Assembly (NCBI RefSeq): GCF_000738735.6
Contig: NC_046334.1
Span: 23,503,710 to 23,567,709, forward strand
Source of the DNA: Corvus cornix cornix
Lineage: Eukaryota > Chordata > Aves > Passeriformes > Corvidae
Length of the DNA stretch: 64,000 bases
Direction of reading: 5' to 3'
The position numbers and the translations under genes are program-made. Below the pieces are notes generated by a model. It saw only the letters and a program-made list of their open reading frames with translations. It was not told the DNA's origin and ran no database searches. Within the stretch, counting starts at the first letter, position 1; every line of letters starts with the position of its first letter. Shown piece after piece: positions 38,101 to 49,554 of this stretch.

Positions 38101-41100
38101 ACAGAGAAGTTGATTTTTTCCTCTCTGGAGAGATTATGAACATTACTGATTACCTCCCATTCTCTGTGAGAATTAGAGCTCTCTGCCCTTCTAAAACCAA
38201 ACAGAATTTGAATATCTACTGCATGTACTTATTAATTCCAATACTGGAAATCTGTACAGGACAAGTACACGTGTCTGAAAAAAGCTAAAAAGTTTTTTTT
38301 CAATATTTCTTACAGAACAGACAGAAATAGAGTTTTTCACACACACTGTAATCCTTCTGAAATCTAGGAGACAGAAGTGTCAGCTCAGTCCCATGCTGCT
38401 GAAAGTCCAGTTTGTGTGCTTGACTCTTACAACATCTGTGTTCAAGCACATGCACAGGGTAAATAGTGAATTTTTCATTTTGAACTGTAGGTGATAGAGA
38501 ATATTTCCAACTCTTGCTCCTTGCATCAACTGGCTGCCAGAATGACATCATGCTATCTCCAGTGATCTCACTGCTTCTGATAAAGAGGCAATAAGCAGGA
38601 AGAAGCTGCCTGCCCAATTCAGAAAGGCAGTTGCTAAAGAGGGCAAGGCCAGCTGGGGTGGAGAATACCAAAAACAAAGTGAAGAGCTCAGAAATTAAAG
38701 GGATATTGCTTGTAGCACAGCAGTGCTTCCACTTTATATGCCTCTCTCAAAAAATGGAGTTACACACAAGGTTGACACATGAATTAGGAAATGGAACTGT
38801 ACAAAGTGCATGTGATTTAGATTTCCTAACTTGCAAAAATTTTTTGAGCACAGTTTTGATTAGTCATTTGGTTTTGCCTTTACCAAAATTTGCTTGGTTT
38901 GCAAAGAAATTATTTGAAGGTTTTCTAGTTGGTCTCAATAAAAGACACTGGATTAAAGACAGATGAATATGACAAATTAGCCTTCCCTAATACGGGCATA
39001 AGAACACTTAAGATTGAGAAAGGACTAAATTTGGTCTGTTGCTATTCTTGTATTTACATTTTCTCATTAAAACAGAGAAAAGAAACTGCATAAAAATGAA
39101 GATCAAACAACAAGCAAGCATGAAAAAACTAACTTCACTTACCACAAATCCAAGAGCAACTAAAGGTTCAGGCTCATTTAAGTGATAAAGAAAGGATCCT
39201 CCATATGTATGTCTGTCTAAAGGCCAGCCTACAGTATGTTCCACTCTTCCTGGTTTCCATTTCTTTTCATCAATAGTCCATAACTGAAATGAAGATGACC
39301 AAAAAATTACTTCAGATTGCAAAGTAATGGCCTTTCAATAATATAATCAAAGACAAACACACAATTACATATAGGAGAAATTTTATTTACTCCTATTAGC
39401 AATGCAAAACTTCATACAGCAATATGCCAGCTGTTAAGTACAGTTTTTTTAGATTACCACTGAAGATTTTCACAATATCTCTCTTTCTTTAAATGTTGTG
39501 TATCAGAAAATGTGACTGAGACTGCAGTACTACACCCAAAATTTTCATTCAACCACAAGATTCCTAATATTAGTGACTTCGACAGATACTTCTGCTACAG
39601 AATACAATGCTTATGTTGACTTTTTTTCTTTAAGAGTATTTTTTTTTCGTACAATTCTATGAATTATCTTGTAAGTTTTCAAGGTCAGGACAAAGCAATA
39701 TGCCTGAGTTGATGTAAATATTTTCTGTCAAACAAATTGTCCTGTCTCTGCTGTCTCCTACACATTTCCAGTGCTCCACTGACCCATGGTGAACTCAGAG
39801 AAGCATTTTCATGTTTTCAGGAGTGAGTCTATTTCCTGCTCATTTCACAAAACATCTTTTCACCATGGAGATACGTGCCAGGCACAGTCTAATGACAGAA
39901 GGGCACTAGAGCACCATAAGATCAGCTCAGGCATGGAGGGTACGTCTACATTAAAGTTCCAGTTCAGATTAAAGAACACATTTTTGAATGGGACTTCTGA
40001 TTCCACCCACTTACTGTGCTTTGATTCCCATCATACAGCAGCCATGGAAGGCATGCACTGGATTCCTTCAATATGAAACTGAAAGACTGGGTCCTGAAAG
40101 TCCATCTAAAGCATTCCAGTCATGAAAGAGCACTCAGTCCATGGGACTAGATCACAGCTAGTCCAAAATAAAAATAAACCTGAGGAGTGCATAGTACAGA
40201 TACCAGCTCATGAGCACCAACTGCTCCACTTCAGATCCACTCCTACTGGACTGCACCTTTTGCTAAAGAAGACACAGTCTCATCTGGAAGCAAGGGAACT
40301 CTACAGGAAAACCCTTCTTTACTGACAACCTCAGTATTAGAAACTGTAACCAAGATTCTGCTGTATACTTACAGAGTAGTTATTCTCTACAGAAGTGTAA
40401 ACTCATCATTTAACAAATATTTTGTAGCTGTAAGCACATACTTAAAGTAATAAATAAAGAATATGTCATGGTCAAAACTCTGAACATATTCTAAAATAAT
40501 ACAGCTCCTTTTCATGAGTGATATTTCCTGAGTATAGAATATTTTAAAAAGGAAACCTCATTCCTATCCCAATTTTATATGCCCAATGATGGGAGGTTTT
40601 TTTTAAAGAAAGGCTCATCCAGAAGGTGTTTCAGAGACCACGACTCATCATCTGGAACAGCTCTCTTCCCTCTCTTTCATTAATATACAGAAAGTCTTTT
40701 CTTCCCTCCTCATGTACTAACCCCCCCCAAAATTAGGCAGCACAAATCCCTCTCTCATTTAGTACAAGTATTGAAAACAGATTTCACAAATGAAACTAAT
40801 TTGAAAATGTTAACAGAGCGGATTCACAGGTACCTCTAGTTGTAACAGATACAAGAGAAGCAGCAGCTGAATCGGAACAGTCACAACATTCAGCAAGCAT
40901 CAGCTCTGATCAGCTTCAGAACAGCAAAGATTCTGAAGTCTGAAAGTGTAACCCAAATTCTTTAATTCTCATGTCTTACACAAATTAGCTAGAAAGCAAA
41001 CAGGAGCTACCTTAAAGTCTTATGGTATTTTCCTTAATTGTTAAAATTATGCAAGTGATACCTCTTTCAATCCAATGCCATAGCTCTGGGGTTGACAGTT

Positions 41101-44100
41101 CTCCCTTAGGTTGTATTTTTTGTACAGCTGTTTGGCTAGATGTCCATGACAACCTTCAGCAAAGACTGTGACTTTAGCATGGAGTTCCAAGCCTCTTTCA
41201 AAGGTAGCCTGCAAAAGGACAGCATTTCATCAGCAGTTAGGTCTGTGCCACACCAAACTGACAGCAAGAAAATGGAGAATAATAAAGAGATTTTACACTA
41301 CTTGGTAACACAGCTCAAAACCTACAAACCATTGCAAATTATGGTTCAAGTTCAGCTGTCCTTTCCACCTAACCATGACGCACCCCTGGCAAGTCTTGGA
41401 AGGGAATTGCAGTAAAGCAGCACTACAGTGAATTGCTATTCGTCACTGAAAAAAGAGAATCTTTTCCAGATCAGAGGATGCTTTTATCAGATCTGCTCAT
41501 TCACATGGTGCAAAGGAACTCTGACAAAGAATCTTCACCTGTAACCTCACACTTTAATCTTTGCTCATGAAGCCACGTTACAATAAAACATTGTGTGTGC
41601 CCCAACACATGACATAGACTGAACAGAATTACCATATCCAAAAAACCTGCATCAGCCCTGCTCCCAAAACGACCCACTGCTTCAGAATAAAGATACTATG
41701 ACATTACTCCAACTTTGCATGTTAAAACATACAGTAAAATTAAACTAAATAAAATATAATTATAAAAAAATGCTCATTAAAAATTCCAACAATGAGATTG
41801 AGAACCAGATAAGGGAAGCTGGCATACTGCTGTATGAGTACATCACCTGCATCTATGAGCACACTGGACAAGAATATAGATTATGTTTGCAAATTTTTTA
41901 TATAGAAAAAAGCTCGATTTCAGTCAGAAAGTTCAATGTTGAAAAAGACAAGGAAAACAGTTTTGGATGAAGACCTCCAGCAGTACCCAATTAAACCGTC
42001 TCAAGGTAAGCCAGCACAGGTCCAAAAGAAGTTTACTGCTTTGGTTTTCAATTGTCTCTCAGGTGCAATCTGTTTGTAACTTACTGGCTGGAAACCTCTG
42101 AAGAAACCTAGCAAATGAAAATGTTCCCTCTAGCTGAGAATTACATTTGAACAGGAGTCATGAGATTTTGCAAATTTTTATACTCTTTGAACTTCTGATT
42201 GTCAACGTGAACATGAATCAATTTTACAAAATACTAAAAAAAGAGTTACCTCCTGATCTAAAGATTAAAAATATCTAGTGTCCACTTTGAAGTAGATTTA
42301 TATAAAACAAATTAACTACAACTCCACATGTAAATATTAGAAATTAGTGAATTTGAAACATTTCAGTAATGTGACAGAGTCGTATTTCATAGTTAACAAC
42401 CTTCTCCAGTATCTACACAAGAATCAATGTGCAACTTTCTACAATGTATTTTTACCACTGTCATTTTTGTTTGGTTGGTGCTGACTGCAAGGTGAAAATC
42501 TATTCATTAACCACTGTTTATTTGATTAGGCTCTGTATAAACACATTGAAGATATTCTTGCCTTGGAGGTTATACAAACTACATCTATTTACCTGAGCCT
42601 TTGTGCACTGGAGGCAGTACCAGCTAACCACCTGACAGCTAGAACACTTGAACTGAGTGGCAGTGCAGTAAAAAAAGCTGCAGTAGCAGCACACTCATTA
42701 TGTACATTAAAGAAGTTGAGAGACACCTTCTTCCAGAATAAATGGGGAAAAAATCCCCAAACTATGTTTTGAGGATGTTAAAAAATACAGCTAAAATCGT
42801 TGCTTCCCATCTTAAAACAAACCCCCACAAAGCTTCACTGCTGCAGAAGCTGCACACGTTACTTGTGCCACCTTCTGGACAAAACATGCACTGGAAAACA
42901 AGAGCGTGTCTGTCCCCTACAGCAGATACACAATATTACACTGGAAAAATAAATTACTCCTCCACTGGCTATGTTCTCTCAAAACAAGAACGAGTCTTTT
43001 CTTCTCACTCCCTGCCTTAAATGGGGAAAAATAGCCCACACTCTATGTGAAAGTGAATACCTCTGAAACTATAGGAAACCAGAAAGAAACTTCATAAAAG
43101 AAAGTAAATGTTAAGAAAAATCTCGCACTCCTAATTTATGTAGTCAAATAACCCTGCATGAAAGTTGTTCCAAGTAACTCTGAGGTGCTACATTCTCCCA
43201 ACATATCATACAGGGAAACAGCACACTTAGGGCAGGTTCTGGATTCCAGAAAAAAAACCAAAAATCCAAGTCTTACACTTAGGGCAGGTAGTCAAGTCAC
43301 CTTCTAGATGCAGAAACATGACCAACACCAGCATAAACGTATAACAACCCAGTATGTACCTTGCCCCAACAAGGAGGACACTCTCAGCAAGTGCAACTGC
43401 AGCTGTAAATATCAAGAAAACCAAACCAGCCAGAAGCATACTCTCTTAGTTACCAGCTAGTTACCAGCTGGACTAAGGCCTTCTATTTCACCTTTAGGCC
43501 TTTTTTCCAGGAGTTCCTGGAATTCTTTCCTTTGTTTCCTGATTTGACATATGCCAAACACCCTTACAATATCTCCTTTGAGGTAACTTCTCTGAAAATG
43601 TTTTTTCTACTAATCTCAGAAGAATATTACAACGTCTGAGACCAGAACTTTCACAGGTAATTGATCCAGTTAAATACAGAGAGGGAAGACAGGTACTGAA
43701 TTCTACAACTTTTCTCATGGTGCAAGACTACTGATGGCAGTAGAAGCAGATGTATCACAATTTCCATAATTAGACCCCTAGTTATGGGTAAGAATAGATA
43801 CTTACTTTAGGTGCTCCATCCTTCTGAATGCCTACATCATTAGTTGCTATCCCTTTCACGCTACCATCTTCATGAAAAAGTACCTTTGGAAATATTTGAA
43901 CAAACAAACAAAAACCATTGTAATGATCTGTACTTTGAATCTATTCATTAGAAGTTCTAAAGCAGAACTTTTAAGCACCATGGCTTTAATGGTCAAACAT
44001 GAAGGTTACACATTCATTCACATACTGCATGATCCACTAGATCTGAGCCAGGGAATTTAGACACGGAAACACAGTTTTCACAATACATATCTGTTAAAAG

Positions 44101-47100
44101 GAAAGTTGCACATGTACAAATGGTCATGACTGCACTGAGAGGGGTTCCAAAGCCACTTTTCATATACACACACTGATGTCATTAGTACCTCAGCTGCTGC
44201 ATAGCCTGGATATATCTCAACACCCAAAGCTTCTGCTTGTTCACCTAGCCAACTCACAAAGTGGCCCAGACGTACTATGTAATTTCCATGATTAACCATC
44301 GGAAGTCCTAGGCAAAAAAAGACACACACACATATAAAACATCGGACACTAAGCAAAATAACTGAGGCTGTACACAGCAGATGTCACATCTACAGCTGCT
44401 ATCTTCAAGGTAGTGTCATCTGTTATCACAGCCATCACCAACACAGAGTGTATCACTGTAACCTATTACATTCTACATACACTTGCTGCACTACACTGAA
44501 TCAAACTTGTTTTGATTCATGGAGAAGTTGAAAAAGACACAGAGGAAGGTGACTCTCTTCTCCCTCACCAAACTTTACCGGGAAGAATTGGCACTGGAAT
44601 TCTAGATTTCTCTGTTAAAATTCCAAACTTGTCTTCAGTTACAGGAGTATTAAGTGGAGCCTACAAAAATAAAATAGGAGAAGTAGAGAGTTATGTTTTC
44701 TTAGCCTATCCAACAGTAACAACAAAATCAAACAATCAAACTGGCAGTCAAGTGCAGGTTTAGTATAGCACTTCTATAGGAAGGTATCACAAAAGAGAAG
44801 ATAAAGTACTTTATGAGGCAGTCATCAGGCAAGAATCAACACAACTACTGAGGTTAAAAATATAAAATATGGCTTTGCAAATAACATCTATTGTACATAG
44901 GCTTGTACTACATCAATATTCTACACCTTTCTAAAGAAGGCAGCTCAACTTGCACATTTATCACAGTAAGGCAAACCAAAGAGGTTGACTTCTCGCAGCT
45001 CTCAGGTGATAGCAGGCAGCTGGCTGCAAGTCAGATGGCTGTTCTGGGAGAGATGGCAGCTCATTTCCTGCTGTCGTCCCTCCTAAAATCATCTTAGGCC
45101 TTCGTTACACCACAGTGTCTGCACAAAAGTCAGTGTACTCAGTGCCATTTGCATGAAGAGCTACTGTACAGAAGCAGCAAGCCTGTCATTGGTAAGAACC
45201 AAGCATCTTCCTACTTGTGCACAGGAGCTGGATTCTGCACAAAGGCAGCAAGTGCAGGGCACCCCAGGCTGCACCAGACATGTTGTGTATATGAAGTAGG
45301 ACTACTACAGGAAAGAGCAAAGGCCACATTAGACAGCAGTAGACAGAAAACCTTTAGCGCTGTTGAACTAGAGGAAACAGACTAAAAAGAAGGTACCTGC
45401 TTTTGTTTTGTTCCATCGATGTATTTTAAAATGGTACTAATTACTAATGGTACCAGGTACTAACTCATACCAGAATGAGTCAGAGATGAAGTTCATTACA
45501 AGTAATTAGTAATTAACTTCAGTATTTACATGCTTATACATACCCCTCGCTCCTTCCAGTCTGGAAAGAGTTCTTCTAAGGACCTTGGCTCGAGACAAGC
45601 ACCAGACAATGTATGTGCACCAATCTGAGAAGCCTTTTCCACCAGACAAACACGCACTTCTTTGCTGTGCTCAGCAGCCAACTGTTTGAGTCGAATGGCT
45701 GCAGAGAGGCCTGCAGGGCCTGCTCCCACAATGACAACATCAGCTTCCTCTGCAAATCTTTCCATGTTTACCCCTTCAATAAAAAAAAAAAGATAATGAC
45801 ATAATCCAATCTCCAATTTCTTCCAACCCCTCTCTCACTAAACCTAAACCCTCACTGTAAGAACAACTGAAAAACCAAGCAGATACGTACTGAACAGAAC
45901 TAAATCTTGTTGTGACAATCACTAAACCAAAAGCTGCTTGTATATTTTCTTTCTAAAAACAAACATGAAGTTTCTTTTGATGCTACCGTATAGCACTGAA
46001 GACACTCATCATGAGACAACAACCAAAAATTTCATTTGAAATATCAGTACTATATTTAATCATAGAGAATTTCCATAAAGAGAAAAAAACCAGCAACACA
46101 TTTTACTGTCTTTAAAACTCAGCAATAATAATAATAAAGCAGCTTTTAAAGAATGCAATGTTTTTACCTTCCCATCGTTTGTCTTTGTCCCGAGGATGAA
46201 TTGTGTAATGCGTAGTTATGCGAGGCACAGAGGCAGTAGAGGCACATCGTGAGACATGCAGTGATAGAAGGCAATCTTTCTTTATCAACTTTAGAGCACG
46301 AAAGCACTGACGTGCTGCAAAAACAAGAAGCAACTTCGTCAAATCAGTAGTTTTCCAGATTTTTCAAAATTTCAGAGACACAAGTGGCACAACAAGTACG
46401 ACAGCTTCCCCCTCCCAAAGGCTACCAGGTGATGTAAACATGAGGAACCATAAACATGGATTTTTAAATTTTCAAGTTAGGAGGATGCTGTGTAGTTTTT
46501 ATGGGGGGGGGGGGGGGGGGCGGGGGAGAAGAAGCTTCCCCTTTAAGCATTCTTCATGCAGTACACAGGCCACACAGCTGACACAGGATAACATGTGTCT
46601 ATACAGGTGAAACACATTTTAAGTTCCAATTTAATTATTTAATTTTGAACTTCAAAAGGTTTATTTCAGACTGCATTAAACGTGACCAAATTGTAGAAAC
46701 AGGACATGCAAGTTTAGCTCTTCTGACATCTCAACACATGTTGAGGCACACAGCTTGGGCTACTAATACAAGACAGTTCATCTGAAGTACATGCCACAGT
46801 CTACAATAAAAGCACAGACTTAAACTCAAGTATGCTTAGCCAAAGATAAAGTAGATACAAGTAACCTTTACCTTTGCTGCAGATACAGTAATTGTTGCGA
46901 GAACAAATTAGAATTTCTTAGTAAGCAAATGGACCAAAAACAAAGTTTCAAATTATCAAACCAGGACTCTTTCCAGAGGGCTATTATGTGCCATCATTTT
47001 CCTCTTTTAGAAACAAATAATAACTGTGTGTGATTTGTATTAAACTAACCTAGTATGGTTAGTATGAAAACTAGTTATAGTTAAAAGGTCTGTGAACCAA

Positions 47101-48289
47101 AGTGCCTTGACTAATAATTTTCCTTTCTTAAAGAATTCTCTATTTTCAGGGATGAAGAAGAATAATATCATATTTAACATGGAGTATTTCTACAAAACTA
47201 CGTAAGTAAAATCACCAGCATGCTATGACAAATGTTCACTTGAGAATGGTAATTGGCAAGGCCAGCACAAGCATCCTGTGTCATAACCCTGCCCGGTGAC
47301 AGTCAGGGTACAGGTCTCTATATCCAAGTTAGCAAGTATTATCCATGTTGGTTCCTTAACAGGAAATCTGTACCTAACCAACATAACTTAAAAGCTATTA
47401 TCACACCACCTCATGATTCTTAGTTATCCTTTACCCGCAACCAGGCAGCACCTGAGAACAAGTACTCCATAAGGCTGATAACAACTACACCCATACGTAT
47501 ATTTCATGAAACTTTAATTTAACTTTCAGGATTTTTTTATTTGACCATAAGTGATGGTAGCAAGAATCACCCAGCATATTTTTAAAAATCAATCACTTCA
47601 CACATGTAAAAGAAGTGAAACTCTGCTCTGAACACGTCTGGTAATAACAGAGGTGGGTGCAAACACTGGACGGTCAGAGCCTTCCCCAGTGAGCGCACCG
47701 AGCCCGTGCCACCACGCAGTCGAGAGCTCACAGACTCGGAAAGCGATGGGAAACGCCTGGAGGAGCCAGGCGATCCCCAAGGAGAAACTTTGCTCTGCGG
47801 CAGCCCTTGAGCAACAGCTGTCGGGATGCTGTCTCCGCAACTACTTCCCAAGGAAGTGCCCTCGTTCCACTGCTTTATTTTACCCTTTAAAGCAGGTGAC
47901 ACCTAGTGTCGCTCAAAAACCCCGCCCATCCCTTTACGCACCCCGCTGCAGGTGGATAAACCACGTCAACATCACAGAGCTCGGGTGCGGGCAGCGCTCA
48001 CGCACAGCCCTGTCCTCCCTCCTTCGGGCAGACAGAGGCCCCGGGCAGAGGGAGCCACGGGGTCCCAGCCCGCCGGCCCCGCTCCGGCCCCGCGTCCGCC
48101 CGGACACCGGCGCGACCCAGCCGCGACCTTTGCTCTGCCTCGGCGCCGCGCCAGCCGCCGGCCCCGCCGGCCCCACCCGCCCCGCCGAACGGCCGCCCCA
48201 GCCCAGCCCAGCCCAGCCCCCGGCCCCGGGCCCTCCAGCCGGCCCGGCGCGTTACCTCGGCGGGCGGCCGGGCAGCGATAGAGCAGCAT
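29026..48289 (-). CDS. ETFDH: ETFDH, electron-transfer flavoprotein:ubiquinone oxidoreductase, complete, 13 coding exons
   Basis: This inner mitochondrial membrane enzyme passes electrons from ETF, reduced by acyl-CoA and amino-acid dehydrogenases, to ubiquinone (family knowledge). Exons, 5' to 3' on the minus strand: 48289-48256, 46314-46168, 45773-45544, 44660-44579, 44307-44189, 43883-43806, 41208-41062, 39283-39143, 37183-37040, 32152-31984, 30251-30069, 29718-29497, 29189-29026. They give 619 codons plus stop (human 617). The basic N-terminus looks like a mitochondrial presequence. The FAD-binding loop GAGPAG is at about 77-82, and the 4Fe-4S ligands are Cys563, Cys588, Cys591 and Cys594. 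All phases close and all introns are GT-AG. The 5' end shares a CpG island with C4orf46, and the 3' end is convergent with PPID. Confidence 0.98.
29497..29718 (-). CDS. ETFDH: ETFDH coding exon 12
   Basis: Residues 492-565 plus one base: LKPAKDCTPIEYPKPDGKIS, SGTNHEHDQPAHLTLKDDSV and EQRFCPA, with the first cluster ligand Cys563. Acceptor TTTAG, donor CAG|GTAGGT. Confidence 0.96.
30069..30251 (-). CDS. ETFDH: ETFDH coding exon 11
   Basis: Residues 431-491 plus one base, including SWVWKELYAVRNIRPSCHSV and YGGMIYTGIFYWLLRGMEPW, the hydrophobic segment thought to help membrane insertion. Donor CCAG|GTAATT. Confidence 0.96.
31811..31853. repeat. AAAT-rich low-complexity tract
   Basis: Irregular (AAAT)n / (AATA)n sequence in ETFDH intron 10. 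Confidence 0.7.
31984..32152 (-). CDS. ETFDH: ETFDH coding exon 10
   Basis: Residues 375-430 plus one base: SIPKLTFPGGLLIGCSPGLM, KIKGTHTAMKSGMLASEAIF and ENLQSKTI. Acceptor CTTCAG, donor AG|GTAAGA. Confidence 0.96.
32153..37039 (-). other. ETFDH: ETFDH intron 9
   Basis: At 4.9 kb this is the largest ETFDH intron. It contains the longest CR1 copy of the window, in the opposite orientation to the gene. The rest is unique AT-rich DNA with no exon-like frame. Confidence 0.7.
35845..36835 (+). mobile_element. CR1 LINE, about 1 kb 3' part, plus orientation, in ETFDH intron 9
   Basis: Reads as CR1 ORF2 from an upstream RT segment ('ccccagggcttggtact', 'ttaatatctttatcaataacctcga') to the terminus near 36.83 kb. 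Peptide remnants include MKVLECVQRRAMELTKLGSY, LRELRVFSLEKRRLRG and FRLDIRKNIFTGKVV. It is frameshifted and inactive, and antisense to ETFDH. Confidence 0.93.
37040..37183 (-). CDS. ETFDH: ETFDH coding exon 9
   Basis: Residues 327-374: VGLDYQNPYLNPFREFQRWK, PTLEGGTRIAYGARALNEGG and IQ. Acceptor TTAAG, donor CAG|GTAATT. Confidence 0.97.
39143..39283 (-). CDS. ETFDH: ETFDH coding exon 8
   Basis: Residues 280-326: LWTIDEKKWKPGRVEHTVGW, LDRHTYGGSFLYHLNE and LVALGFV. Acceptor TTTCAG, donor GTG|GTAAGT. Confidence 0.97.
41062..41208 (-). CDS. ETFDH: ETFDH coding exon 7
   Basis: Residues 231-279: ATFERGLELHAKVTVFAEGC, GHLAKQLYKKY and SYGIGLKE. Acceptor TTGCAG, donor GAG|GTATCA. Confidence 0.96.
43806..43883 (-). 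CDS. ETFDH: ETFDH coding exon 6
   Basis: Residues 205-230: VLFHEDGSVKGIATNDVGIQ and KDGAPK. Acceptor CCAAAG, donor AAA|GTAAGT. Confidence 0.96.
44189..44307 (-). CDS. ETFDH: ETFDH coding exon 5
   Basis: Residues 165-204, including NHGNYIVRLGHFVSWLGEQA and VEIYPGYAAAE. Acceptor CCTAG, donor GAG|GTACTA. Confidence 0.96.
44579..44660 (-). CDS. ETFDH: ETFDH coding exon 4
   Basis: Residues 138-164 plus one base: APLNTPVTEDKFGILTEK and then RIPVPILP. Acceptor TTGTAG, donor G|GTAAAG. Confidence 0.95.
45544..45773 (-). CDS. ETFDH: ETFDH coding exon 3
   Basis: Residues 61-137, with the dinucleotide-binding fold ADVVIVGAGPAGLSAAIRL, VRVCLVEKASQIGAHTLSG and LEELFPDWKERG. Donor GGG|GTATGT. Confidence 0.96.
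46168..46314 (-). CDS. ETFDH: ETFDH coding exon 2
   Basis: Residues 12-60: the rest of the presequence (ARQCFRALKLIKKDC) and the mature start with VPRITTHYTIHPRDKDKRWE. Acceptor TTGCAG, donor GAAG|GTAAAA. Confidence 0.95.
46315..48255 (-). other. ETFDH: ETFDH intron 1
   Basis: 1.9 kb, mostly AT-rich, rising into the CpG island at its 5' end from about 47.9 kb. It contains the G homopolymer at 46503-46520. Confidence 0.6.
46503..46526 (+). repeat. Poly-G run, G18-C-G5
   Basis: Eighteen consecutive G, one C, then five G in ETFDH intron 1. The run is G-quadruplex-capable on the plus strand and C-rich on the transcribed-sense (minus) strand. The exact length is unreliable in most sequencing data. 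Confidence 0.85.
48256..48289 (-). CDS. ETFDH: ETFDH coding exon 1
   Basis: Residues 1-11 plus one base: MLLYRCPAARR, then donor G|GTAAC. An in-frame ATG 16 codons upstream (48337) would lengthen the presequence. The inner ATG is chosen because it lines up with the mammalian start. Confidence 0.85.
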
Positions 48290-48550
48290 CGCAGCGGCCC
48301 CCGGACACCCTCCGCTTCCCGCGACCGCCCTGCGCACACCCCGCCGGCCTCGGCCCCGCCGCGCCTGCGCGCCCGGCCGCGCGTCCCGCCCCGCCCCGGC
48401 GGCAGGACTACAGCTCCCAGAGCCCCCTGGGGGCGGTGACTGCGGCCGCTGCCAACCCGCCGGCTCTCCGGGCGGCGGGAGCGGCCCTGGGAGTGCTGTG
48501 GGCGGCGCTCGGGCGGGAGGCGCGCCTGGCGCGGGAGAGCCGAGCGGGAC

Positions 48551-48712
48551 ATGGCCGAGGCGGGGCCGCTGCCGCCGGCGGCGGTGCCCGAGGGGTCGCC
48601 CGGCGCCGAGCCCCGGAGGGTCCGCGGCGGGGGCGAGGGGTCGGGGCCGCCGGAGCTGCCCGGCGGAAACATACGGGAGCTGCTGGAGGAGGTGGAGATG
48701 CAGATCGGCGAC
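48551..48712 (+). CDS. C4orf46: C4orf46 coding exon 1
   Basis: 54 whole codons, MAEAGPLPPAAVPEGSPGAE through EEVEMQIGD, donor GAC|GTGAGT. Confidence 0.94.
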
Positions 48713-48963
48713 GTGAGTGCGGCGCGCTGCCCTCGGGCGGGCTCCGGGACCCCCTCAGGGACGGGGCCTGGCACCGGCGACCCCCAACCCCTCTGCTGTC
48801 CCTCCAGGCCGCCTTCTCGCTGGCGAAGATCCTGGAGGCGACGTCGGCCGTGTCGGCCCAGGTGGAGGAGCTGGCCATCAAGTGCTCGGAGAACGCCCGG
48901 TTCCTCAGGACGTGGCGGGACCTGCTGAGGGAGGGCTACGAGTCCCTGAAGCCCAGCGGCTGA
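48551..48963 (+). CDS. C4orf46: C4orf46 orthologue (small uncharacterised protein, RCDG1), complete, 2 exons
   Basis: Exons 48551-48712 and 48808-48963 give 105 codons plus TGA (human 113). The biochemical function is not established; the human gene is also called renal cancer differentiation gene 1. The N-terminal half (about 1-40) is Gly/Pro/Glu-rich and low complexity. From residue 42 it is highly conserved: RELLEEVEMQIGD, then AAFSLAKILEATSAVSAQVE, KCSENARFLRTWRDLL and EGYESLKPSG, a helical, coiled-coil-like segment. The ATG has G at -3 and +4. The intron is 95 bp, GT-AG, phase 0. Divergent from ETFDH and convergent with RXFP1, as in mammals. The N-terminal half differs from the human protein as I remember it, which I take as normal divergence. 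Confidence 0.95.
48808..48963 (+). CDS. C4orf46: C4orf46 coding exon 2, with stop
   Basis: 51 codons plus TGA at 48961-48963. This is the conserved helical half. Acceptor CTCCAG. Confidence 0.96.
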   Translation, partial: AAFSLAKILEATSAVSAQVEELAIKCSENARFLRTWRDLLREGYESLKPSG

Positions 48964-49118
48964 CGCTGGCCCTGCCCGCCGAGCCGCCCGTGTCGGACGG
49001 CGGCGGGGCTCTTTTCGACCTCCTCTTTTAGGGAGCTCATGTGGAGTTTTGTTTTCCCCCAGAGTTCTTTCACAAATACTTGGGGGCTCTCGTATGGATG
49101 TTTTATGTAAGTCTTCCG

Positions 49119-49124
49119 AATAAA
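49119..49124 (+). terminator. C4orf46: C4orf46 proximal poly(A) signal AATAAA
   Basis: Hexamer 156 bp after the stop, followed by a run of A and T-rich sequence. A second AATAAA lies at 49555-49560. Confidence 0.5.
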
Positions 49125-49554
49125 AAAACTTTGTTTAGGGGACCAGTTTTGACTTTCAGGTTGTTCGTTGAAGCTCAAGCGACCTCACACTCTTTCTTCT
49201 GTGCGAACGCGATAGATACAAAGTTAATATGTGTGCTACGTTCAGAACTCATTACTGCTAGGAAAGTGGCGTCCTACGGTGAAGAATTGTCAGCCCTCCT
49301 TTTTAAGAGCTGTTACCAGCAGAAACCCTGCCAACTCCAGAGAAATTTGAACTAACTTCAGTTTTTTGTTATGCACACTTTTTCTTCACGTTGAGTATGG
49401 GATAATGTGTCAAGTTGTGGCTTATTTATGAGCTTTAAGAAAAATCCTATATCCCAAACCTTACTATTTTTAGCAGTATTGTAACGTATGTCTGTAAAGC
49501 TGCAGATTTTTCGCAAGATGTTTTATTACTGCAAACAATTTTACTTTTTGTTGT

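Larger units (their letters stand above)
37184..43805 (-). other. ETFDH: ETFDH introns 6 to 8
   Basis: Three introns (37184-39142, 39284-41061, 41209-43805) of about 1.8-2.6 kb with no recognisable repeat. Frames such as 38300-38677, 39786-40325 and 42563-43020 show no family resemblance. Confidence 0.55.
47930..49020. promoter_or_regulatory. CpG island, divergent promoter of ETFDH (-) and C4orf46 (+)
   Basis: A very GC- and CpG-rich block lies across both start codons, which are 261 bp apart (48289 minus, 48551 plus). Between them lies ACTACAGCTCCCAGAG at 48407-48422, a close match to the ZNF143-type ACTACA..TCCCA element common in divergent TATA-less promoters. NRF1-like GCGC runs lie at 48361-48372 and near 48331. 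Motif matches are by eye; use of the sites is inferred. Confidence 0.8.

Noticed and set aside
47653..48963. 436-codon plus-strand frame ending at the C4orf46 stop
   Set aside because: It shares the frame of C4orf46 exon 2 but not of exon 1, and it runs antisense through ETFDH exon 1. It is a by-product of GC-rich, stop-poor DNA.
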